A DNA stretch of 14,449 nt from Pseudoluteimonas sp044226035 (GTDB lineage: Bacteria > Pseudomonadota > Gammaproteobacteria > Xanthomonadales > Xanthomonadaceae). Made by a program: the position numbers and the translations under genes. The stretch lies in the NCBI GenBank assembly GCA_044226035.1, contig JBGAHT010000063.1, forward strand, positions 1-14,449. Reading direction: 5' to 3'. Positions 7,302-12,396 of the stretch are shown one piece after another (the first letter of the stretch is position 1; the number at the start of each line of letters is the position of its first letter). Under the pieces are notes generated by a model. It searched no databases, was not told the origin of the DNA, and worked only from the letters and a program-made list of their open reading frames with translations.

Positions 7302-7440
7302 CGCGCCAAAGAGAAAGGTCGGTCGAAGCCGGGAACATGCCAAAAAGAAAGGCCCGCCAAGGCGGGCGACGTGCCAAAAAGAAAGGCCCGCCAAGGCGGG
7401 CGACATGCCAAAGAGAAAGGCCCGCTGAGGCGGGCCTTTC
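7302..7440 (-). repeat. Tandem array of 34-bp hairpin units (multiplied terminator)
   Basis: Four units with an exact 34-base period start at 7302, 7336, 7370 and 7404. B (7336) and C (7370) differ by one base in the opening CATGCC/CGTGCC. D (7404) carries CTGA in the centre and AAAGAG instead of AAAAAG. A (7302) is degenerate. Read on the minus strand, B and C each give a GCCCGCC-TT-GGCGGGC hairpin followed by CTTTCTTTTT. The array therefore looks like successive Rho-independent terminators downstream of the lipoprotein gene and before liuB. Confidence 0.85.
7415..7440 (-). terminator. Intrinsic terminator of the proximal lipoprotein gene
   Basis: Perfect 11-bp stem GAAAGGCCCGC (7415-7425) with GCGGGCCTTTC (7430-7440) and a 4-base loop. 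On the minus strand it is followed by a pyrimidine-rich TCTTT. It begins 25 bases beyond the stop codon of the gene at 7465-7815 and is unit D of the 34-bp array. Confidence 0.85.
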
Positions 7441-7464
7441 AGGGATCGCAGCTTGGCGCGCCGA

Positions 7465-7815
7465 TTACTTCTTGGCGGCGTCGGCGGCTTCCTGCGCCTT
7501 GTCGGCCACGTTCTTCGCAGCGTCGGCGGTCGCCTGGGCGGCGCCGGCGGCGGCGTCCTCGGCGGCGTCGGTCGTGGCGGCGGCGGCATCGCTGGTCGCG
7601 GCGGCGGCGGTGGACGCAGCGGCGGCGGCGGCGTCGCCAGCGGCGTCGGCGGCCTGGCCGGCGGCGTCGGTCGCGGCGTTGGCGGCGTCGCCGGCAGCGT
7701 CAGCGGCCTGGGCGGCGGAGTCGGCGGCCTGGGCGGCGGAGTCGGAAGCTTCCTTGTTGCAGGCCGAGAGGGCCAGCACGCCAGCGGCGAGGAGGACGAA
7801 GAGCTTGGTGTTCAT
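7465..7815 (-). CDS. Small alanine-rich lipoprotein, copy 1
   Basis: A 116-residue predicted lipoprotein. The signal peptide MNTKLFVLLAAGVLALSAC ends in a lipobox (LSAC) with Cys19 as the lipidation site. The mature part is almost entirely Ala with spaced Asp, Gln and Thr (AADAAGDAA-type units), predicting one long amphipathic alanine-rich helix. It ends in Lys-Lys. The ATG at 7813-7815 is preceded by GGAGA at a good distance and starts a proper signal peptide; the in-frame upstream extension is rejected. A second, similar gene lies just upstream (8015-8380), separated by a terminator, so this one needs its own promoter, which I could not identify. Sequence complexity is too low to assign a family with certainty; Lpp-like envelope proteins are the closest idea. 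Confidence 0.85.
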   Translation of the reverse strand: MNTKLFVLLAAGVLALSACNKEASDSAAQAADSAAQAADAAGDAANAATDAAGQAADAAGDAAAAAASTAAAATSDAAAATTDAAEDAAAGAAQATADAAKNVADKAQEAADAAKK

Positions 7816-7935
7816 GAATAGTCTCCGGAGGAGTTGTCTGAGGGTTGAGTTGCTGTCAGGCAACGCCTGTGCGCGCTGCTGGCCGGTATCCGCCGGCGGG
7901 CCACCCATGGATCAAGGGGCGGGGCTTACGGAAAA

Positions 7936-7955
7936 GCCGCCGGAAAACCGGCGGC
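7936..7955 (-). terminator. Intrinsic terminator of the distal lipoprotein gene
   Basis: Perfect 8-bp stem GCCGCCGG (7936-7943) and CCGGCGGC (7948-7955) with an AAAA loop (TTTT on the transcribed strand). On the minus strand it is followed by TTTTCC. It lies about 60 bases after the stop of the gene at 8015-8380. Confidence 0.8.
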
Positions 7956-8014
7956 CCTTCCAGTTTCGCGAAACAGAAATTGACCGTATCGGTAATTCCT
8001 GGAACCCGAAGATC

Positions 8015-8380
8015 TTACTTCTTGCTGTCGTCGGCCGAGTTGGCGGCGTCGGCGGCGGCGTCCTTGGCCTGGTCGGCGGCGTCGGCAGCGTTCTCGGCGG
8101 CGTCGGCGGCGGCGTCGGCCTGACCGGCGGTCGGGGCGGCAGCGGCGGCGTCGGCCGAGGTGGCGGCGGCGTCGGCAGCCTGGGCGGCGGCGTCGGCGGA
8201 AGCCTGGGCAGCGTCGGCAGCAGCCTGGTCGCCGGTGGCGGCGGTGGCGTCAGCGGTCTGCTGGGCGTCGGTGGCGGCCTGCTGGGCGTCGGCAGCCGAA
8301 TCGGCGGCCTGCTGGCTGTTGGAGCACGCGGCCAGAGCGAAGCCCAGAGCCAGGGCGATCAGGGCCTTGTTCATGGTCAT
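8015..8380 (-). CDS. Small alanine-rich lipoprotein, copy 2
   Basis: A 121-residue predicted lipoprotein with signal peptide MTMNKALIALALGFALAAC (lipobox LAAC, Cys19). The mature segment is rich in Ala, Asp and Gln (QQAADSAADAQQAATDAQQ and similar), predicting an extended amphipathic helix with a break at about PTAGQ, and ends in SADDSKK. I chose the first ATG (8378-8380), since GAGGA lies about 9 bases upstream; the second ATG two codons later would be too far away. Signal peptide, composition and Lys-Lys end match the neighbour at 7465-7815, so the two look like tandem paralogues. The promoter is strong-looking and the gene is followed by its own terminator. An alanine-zipper, Lpp-like envelope protein is my inference. 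Confidence 0.85.
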   Translation of the reverse strand: MTMNKALIALALGFALAACSNSQQAADSAADAQQAATDAQQTADATAATGDQAAADAAQASADAAAQAADAAATSADAAAAAPTAGQADAAADAAENAADAADQAKDAAADAANSADDSKK

Positions 8381-8412
8381 TTTGATTCTTCCTCGTCGAT
8401 GATGATGGCAAA

Positions 8413-8424
8413 GCGCAATTGCGC
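8413..8424. promoter_or_regulatory. Palindrome in the lipoprotein 5' leader
   Basis: GCGCAATTGCGC is a perfect 12-bp palindrome just downstream of the predicted start of the 8015-8380 gene and well before its ribosome-binding site. Its position suits an operator or a small RNA hairpin. No regulator is recognised. Confidence 0.4.
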
Positions 8425-8431
8425 GTCGAAC

Positions 8432-8479
8432 ATGATGACAAGCGGATTTCGCGTGTCAAGCGTTTGTCCGGTTTTTTTT
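8432..8479 (-). promoter_or_regulatory. Strong sigma-70-type promoter with A-tract UP element
   Basis: On the minus strand there is a perfect -35 TTGACA (8454-8459), a 16-base spacer and CATCAT as -10 (8432-8437; four of six). An uninterrupted run of eight A residues (T at 8472-8479 on the plus strand) lies about 12 bases upstream of the -35, where an UP element would bind the RNA polymerase alpha subunit. It faces the lipoprotein gene at 8015-8380 and implies high expression. Confidence 0.65.
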
Positions 8480-8501
8480 CGTTATTCCGTCACGGGGCCC
8501 T

Positions 8502-9677
8502 TCACGCGATCTCCACGGCGATCGCCGTGGCTTCGCCGCCGCCGATGCACAGCGACGCCACGCCGCGCTTGCCGCCGCGCGCTTTCAGGGCGTGCAGCAG
8601 GGTCACGATCAGTCGCGCCCCGGAAGCGCCGATCGGATGCCCGAGCGCCAACGCGCCGCCATTGACGTTCAGCCGCTCGTGCGGAATGCCGAGGTCGTGG
8701 ATGGGCGCCATCGCCACGCAGGCGAAGGCTTCGTTGATCTCGAACAGGTCCACGTCGCCGACCTTCCAGCCGGCCTTGTCGAGCACGTTGCTTATCGCGG
8801 CCACCGGCGCGGTGGTGAACCATTCCGGCGCCTGCGCGTGGGTCGCGTGCGCGACGATGCGCGCGATCGGCTCCAGGCCGCGGCGCGCGGCTTCGTCCGC
8901 GGACATCAGCACGGTCGCGGCGGCGCCGTCGGAAATCTTCGAGGACGAAGCGGCGGTGAGCACGCCTTCCTTGCCGAAGGCGGGGCGCAGCGCGGGGATC
9001 TTCGCCACGTCGATCCGGCCCGGTTCCTCGTCGGCATCGACGATGGTTTCGCCCTTGCGGCCCTGCACGGTCACCGGGACGATCTCGTCCTTGAACGCGC
9101 CCGACGCGGCGGCCTGCTGCGCGCGGGTGGCGCTCTCGGCCGAAAACGCATCGACGGCCGCGCGGTCGAAGCCGTACTTGGCGCAGGCGGCGTCGCCGAA
9201 CACGCCCATCGCCTTGCCGTCGTAGGGATTGGTCAGCCCGTCCCAGGCCATGTGGTCGAGGAACTCGGCGCTGCCGTAGCGGATGCCGGTGCGCGAACCG
9301 TTGAGCAGGTGCGGCGCGTTGGTCATCGATTCCATGCCGCCGGCGACGACGACGTTCGCGGAACCGGCCTTGATGATGTCGTGGCCGAACATCACCGCCT
9401 TCATGCCCGAGCCGCAGACCTTGTTGATGGTGGTGCAGCCGGCGGCGTCGGGGATGCCGGCGCCGCGCGAAGCCTGGCGCGCCGGCGCCTGGCCGAGGCC
9501 GGCGGGCAGGACGCAGCCCATGATCACCTCGTCCACCTGGTCGGCGCCGAGGCCGGCGTGCGCCAGCGCGCCGCGGATCGCCGCGGTGCCGAGGGCCGGG
9601 GTGGGGACGCCGGTGAACTGGCCGAGGAAGGAACCGATGGCGGTGCGCTTGGCACCGACGATGACGACGTCGCTCAC
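8502..9677 (-). CDS. Acetyl-CoA C-acetyltransferase (thiolase)
   Basis: A 391-residue thiolase of the biosynthetic/AtoB-PhaA type, which interconverts two acetyl-CoA and acetoacetyl-CoA. The catalytic residues are in place: nucleophile Cys88 in NKVCGSGMKAV, His347 in GHPIGASGAR, and Cys377 in CIGGGEA, almost the same positions as in the Zoogloea enzyme. Length is normal. The start is GTG (9675-9677) with AGGAG 6 bases upstream, giving the canonical N-terminus SDVVIVGAKRTAIGSF. In this neighbourhood it would cleave acetoacetyl-CoA from leucine breakdown and could also serve the last step of isoleucine breakdown. It lies 89 bases after liuA in the same direction and has its own candidate promoter. 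Confidence 0.93.
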   Translation of the reverse strand: MSDVVIVGAKRTAIGSFLGQFTGVPTPALGTAAIRGALAHAGLGADQVDEVIMGCVLPAGLGQAPARQASRGAGIPDAAGCTTINKVCGSGMKAVMFGHDIIKAGSANVVVAGGMESMTNAPHLLNGSRTGIRYGSAEFLDHMAWDGLTNPYDGKAMGVFGDAACAKYGFDRAAVDAFSAESATRAQQAAASGAFKDEIVPVTVQGRKGETIVDADEEPGRIDVAKIPALRPAFGKEGVLTAASSSKISDGAAATVLMSADEAARRGLEPIARIVAHATHAQAPEWFTTAPVAAISNVLDKAGWKVGDVDLFEINEAFACVAMAPIHDLGIPHERLNVNGGALALGHPIGASGARLIVTLLHALKARGGKRGVASLCIGGGEATAIAVEIA

Positions 9678-9696
9678 GGTGGACTCCTGGTGCGGC

Positions 9697-9713
9697 CGGG
9701 GCGCCTCGCCCCG
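9697..9713 (-). other. Hairpin in the thiolase 5' leader
   Basis: A 7-bp stem CGGGGCG / CGCCCCG with a 3-base loop (9704-9706), between the candidate promoter and the AGGAG ribosome-binding site. It could be the remnant of a liuA terminator (no U-tract) or a leader structure. Confidence 0.4.
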
Positions 9714-9721
9714 TTCGCCCG

Positions 9722-9751
9722 ATTATGGCGCCGCATGCTGCGCTGCGGCAA
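9722..9751 (-). promoter_or_regulatory. Candidate thiolase promoter
   Basis: On the minus strand TTGCCG (9746-9751), an 18-base spacer and CATAAT (9722-9727; five of six to TATAAT). It lies in the liuA-thiolase gap, with a predicted start near 9715 and a leader of roughly 40 bases. Confidence 0.45.
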
Positions 9752-9766
9752 ATCCCCGCCCGGGGC

Positions 9767-10924
9767 TCAGGAATGCCCGGCGAACAGCTCGCGCCCGATC
9801 AGCATCCGGCGGATCTCGTTGGTGCCGGCGCCGATCGCGTACAGCTTGGCGTCGCGCAGGATGCGGCCGGTGGGGAATTCGTTGATGTAGCCGTTGCCGC
9901 CCAGCGCCTGGATGCCTTCCAGCGCGACCTGCACCGCGGCCTCGCTGGCGTGCAGCAGGCAACTCGCGGCGTCCACGCGCGACTTGTGCCCGGCGTCGTA
10001 ATCGCGCGCGACCTGGTAGGCGAACGCGCGCGAGGACTGCAGCGCGGTGTACATGTCGGCGATCTTGGCCTGCATGATGCCGAAGGTGCCGATGGGCTCC
10101 TCGAACTGCCTGCGCTCGCGCACGTAGGGCAGGGCGATGTCGAGCGCGGACTGCATCAGGCCCAGCGGGCCGCCGGTCAGCACCAGGCGCTCGGTGTTGA
10201 GACCGGACATCAGCACCTTCACGCCGTTGTGGACTTCGCCCAGCACGTTCCCGGCCGGGATTTCGCAGTCCTCGAACACCAGCTCGCAGGTGTTGCTGCC
10301 GCGCATGCCGAACTTGTCCAGCTTCTGCGCGGTGGAAAAACCCTTCATGCCCTTCTCGACGATGAAGGCGGTCATGCACTTGCTGCCCGCGTCCTTGCCT
10401 GCGGTGCGCATGTACACCACCAGCACGTCGGCCTCGGGGCCGTTGGTGATCCACATCTTGTTGCCGTTGGCGACCCATGCGCTGTCGCGCAGCTCGGCGC
10501 GGCAGGACATCGAGCCGACCACGTCGGAACCGGCGCCTGGCTCGCTCATCGCCAGCGCGCCCTTCCATTCGCCGCTGCACAGCTTCGGCAGGTACTTCCG
10601 GCGCTGCGCCTCGTTGCCGTTGGCGTACAGGTTGTTGACGCACAGGTTGGAATGCGCGCCGTAGCTGAGGCCGACCGAACCCGACGCGCGCGAGATTTCC
10701 TCCATCGCGACCAGGTGGGCGAGGTAGCCCATGTCGCTGCCGCCGTATTCGCCCGGCACGGTCATGCCGAGCAGGCCCATTTCGCCGAGCTTCGGCCACA
10801 GGTCCTGCGGGAACCAGTTGTCCTCGTCGATCTTCGCCGCGCGCGGCGCGATCTCGGCCTCGGCGAACCTGCGGACCGCATCGCGCAACGCGTCGATGTC
10901 TTCGCCTAATGGGAATGTGCGCAT
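9767..10924 (-). CDS. liuA: Isovaleryl-CoA dehydrogenase
   Basis: A 385-residue FAD-dependent acyl-CoA dehydrogenase that oxidises isovaleryl-CoA to 3-methylcrotonyl-CoA and passes electrons to electron-transfer flavoprotein. Family motifs are ALAMSEPGAGSD (123-134), WITNG (158-162), and near the C-terminus QALGGNGYINEFPTGRILRD and IGAGTNEIRRMLIGREL. Glu245 in GLNTERLVL sits where isovaleryl-CoA dehydrogenases carry their catalytic base, on helix G. Most other acyl-CoA dehydrogenases have it near residue 376, so this supports the substrate call. The ATG at 10922-10924 gives the standard length. It lies between leucine dehydrogenase and thiolase on the same strand; 106 bases carrying a palindromic repeat separate it from the former. 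Confidence 0.95.
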   Translation of the reverse strand: MRTFPLGEDIDALRDAVRRFAEAEIAPRAAKIDEDNWFPQDLWPKLGEMGLLGMTVPGEYGGSDMGYLAHLVAMEEISRASGSVGLSYGAHSNLCVNNLYANGNEAQRRKYLPKLCSGEWKGALAMSEPGAGSDVVGSMSCRAELRDSAWVANGNKMWITNGPEADVLVVYMRTAGKDAGSKCMTAFIVEKGMKGFSTAQKLDKFGMRGSNTCELVFEDCEIPAGNVLGEVHNGVKVLMSGLNTERLVLTGGPLGLMQSALDIALPYVRERRQFEEPIGTFGIMQAKIADMYTALQSSRAFAYQVARDYDAGHKSRVDAASCLLHASEAAVQVALEGIQALGGNGYINEFPTGRILRDAKLYAIGAGTNEIRRMLIGRELFAGHS

Positions 10925-10951
10925 GAAAGGCTCGCCCGTTGTCTTGCGTGG

Positions 10952-10957
10952 ATTGTA
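10952..10957 (-). promoter_or_regulatory. Candidate liuA -10 box at the edge of a palindromic repeat
   Basis: TACAAT on the minus strand (five of six), 28 bases upstream of the liuA ATG. Its bases are the tip of the repeat arm at 10953-10977. No -35 match at the proper distance, so this is tentative. Confidence 0.3.
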
Positions 10958-11021
10958 GGAGCGGACCTGGCCGCGACTGCTTTTCGCCTGTGGCTGGTCG
11001 CGCCCAGGTGCGCTCTTACAA
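10953..11021. repeat. REP/BIME-type imperfect palindrome between leucine dehydrogenase and liuA
   Basis: Arms of 25 bases at 10953-10977 (starting TTGTAGGAGCGG) and 10997-11021 (ending CGCTCTTACAA) pair with 22 of 25 positions and enclose a 19-base loop. TTGTAGGAGCGG palindromes of this sort are common dispersed extragenic elements in xanthomonads and pseudomonads. It lies 10 bases after the leucine dehydrogenase stop, so it could attenuate read-through into liuA or protect the upstream mRNA. Confidence 0.8.
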
Positions 11022-11030
11022 AGGCACGGA

Positions 11031-12131
11031 TCAATGCCCGCGGATGCGCCCCTGGAAGCGCGGCGCGCCGCGGCCCATCGGCAGCTTGAGCTTGCCGATC
11101 GCCTCGATCCGCTCCTCGGCGAGGCGGTCGGCGGCGCGGTAGGTCGGGATGCCGTCGCGCGCGCTGATCTCGTAGATCCGCGCGAGGTTGTGGTAGATGG
11201 TGCGCATCATGCGCATGGCGCGCTCGCGGTTGTAGCCGTCCAGTTCCAGCGCCACGTTCATCACGCCGCCCGCGTTCACCGCGTAGTCGGGCGCGTACAC
11301 GATGCCGCGCTTTTCCACTTCGTCGCCGATGGCGTTGTTGGCCAGCTGGTTGTTGGCCGCGCCGCAGATGACCTTGGCCTTGAGCCGCGGCAGGGTGGCC
11401 TCGTTGACGGTGCCGCCCAGCGCGCACGGCGAATACACGTCGGCGGCGACGTCGTAGATGTCGTCCAGGCCCACCGCCTCGGCGCCGTGCTCGTTCACCG
11501 CCTTGTCCACCAGCTGCTGGTTGATGTCGGTCACGAACACCTTGGCGCCGCGCTCGCGCAGCAGCTTCACGAATTCCATGCCGACGTGGCCCAGGCCCTG
11601 CACCGCGTAGCTGTACTTGCCGACTTCCTCGTTGCCGTAGGTGCGCTGCAGCGTGGCCATCAGGCCCTGCAGGGTGCCGTAGGCGGTGAACGGCGAGGGA
11701 TCGCCGGAACCGCCGTGGACCTGGTGCACGCCGGTGACGTATTCGGTCTCGCGGTACACGTATTCCATGTCGTTGACGTCGATGCCGACGTCCTCGGCGG
11801 TGATGTAGCGGCCGCCGAGCGATTCCACGAACTGGCCGAACGCGCGGAACAGCGCCTCGGACTTGTCGGTGGCCGGGTTGCCGATGATCACCGCCTTGCC
11901 GCCGCCGATGTTGAGCCCGGCGACCGCGTTCTTGTAGGTCATGCCGCGCGACAGGCGCAGCACGTCGTTCAACGCCTCGTCCTCGCTCTTGTACGGCCAC
12001 ATGCGGGTGCCGCCGAGCGCCGGACCGAGCACGGTGTTGTGGATCGCGATGATGGCCTTCAGGCCCGCGTCCTTGTTGTGGCAGAAGACGACCTGCTCGT
12101 GGCCGGTGGTGTCGAGGGTTTCGAAGATCAT
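11031..12131 (-). CDS. Leucine dehydrogenase (Glu/Leu/Phe/Val dehydrogenase family)
   Basis: A 366-residue NAD-dependent amino acid dehydrogenase that deaminates leucine, valine and isoleucine to 2-oxo acids. The N-terminal substrate domain has GPALGGTRMWPY (36-47), Lys67 in MTYKNAVAGLNIGGGKAV and Lys79, the two lysines of the active site. TAEDVGIDVNDM and HGGSGDPSPFTA follow. The Rossmann fold has GLGHVG (179-184) with an acidic residue (TDIN) after the next strand, in keeping with NAD. Length fits LeuDH. The ATG at 12129-12131 is preceded by GGAG at 6 bases. It lies first in a minus-strand series leading to liuA and thiolase, and is divergent from icmF. Valine or phenylalanine preference cannot be excluded from sequence alone. 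Confidence 0.92.
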   Translation of the reverse strand: MIFETLDTTGHEQVVFCHNKDAGLKAIIAIHNTVLGPALGGTRMWPYKSEDEALNDVLRLSRGMTYKNAVAGLNIGGGKAVIIGNPATDKSEALFRAFGQFVESLGGRYITAEDVGIDVNDMEYVYRETEYVTGVHQVHGGSGDPSPFTAYGTLQGLMATLQRTYGNEEVGKYSYAVQGLGHVGMEFVKLLRERGAKVFVTDINQQLVDKAVNEHGAEAVGLDDIYDVAADVYSPCALGGTVNEATLPRLKAKVICGAANNQLANNAIGDEVEKRGIVYAPDYAVNAGGVMNVALELDGYNRERAMRMMRTIYHNLARIYEISARDGIPTYRAADRLAEERIEAIGKLKLPMGRGAPRFQGRIRGH

Positions 12132-12240
12132 CGCTTGCTCCGGGATGCGACCGATCGCGGGCCGCGCGGCGCCGGGATCAGGTCAGGGAATCCGCGGGTT
12201 CCCGCCGGAAAAACGGGGGCGGCCGCGGCCGAGGGCGGGC

Positions 12241-12246
12241 ATTCTA
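12241..12246 (-). promoter_or_regulatory. Candidate -10 box for leucine dehydrogenase
   Basis: TAGAAT on the minus strand (five of six to TATAAT), predicting a start near 12234 and a leader of about 100 bases. No -35 match at 16-18 bases. Weakly supported. Confidence 0.3.
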
Positions 12247-12355
12247 AAGGAATCGGCCGGCGCGCCGTTTGAATACGCGGGCGTACGGCTCGGGCCGGGG
12301 CCGCCCGGCCGCGACTCGCGGGCATGGCTGCGGAGGGGCCGGAAAACCCCCGCGC

Positions 12356-12361
12356 TACAAT
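12356..12361 (+). promoter_or_regulatory. Candidate -10 box for icmF
   Basis: TACAAT (five of six) inside gctacaatcgcgc, 35 bases upstream of the icmF ATG, predicting a leader of about 28 bases. No recognisable -35 hexamer. Confidence 0.4.
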
Positions 12362-12396
12362 CGCGCATCGCCCGAAATCCGTCCGCGAACGCGCCC

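Noticed and set aside
7302..7440. CRISPR array
   Set aside because: The 34-base units are directly adjacent with no unique spacers, and the units are themselves hairpin plus T-tract.
7453..7821. Glycine-rich plus-strand frame that looks like a PE-PGRS or glycine-rich protein
   Set aside because: It is the reverse reading of GCC/GCG alanine codons of the lipoprotein gene, which has a signal peptide, lipobox, ribosome-binding site and terminator.
8472..8479. Poly-T run as a terminator of the thiolase gene
   Set aside because: The T residues are on the plus strand; for the minus-strand thiolase transcript they read as A, and no hairpin precedes them. UP-element use is more likely.
5498..8665. 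Very long plus-strand open frame (1055 codons)
   Set aside because: It lies antisense to liuB, both lipoproteins and the end of the thiolase. Its Arg/His/Gly-rich low-complexity translation is the shadow of high-GC coding DNA.
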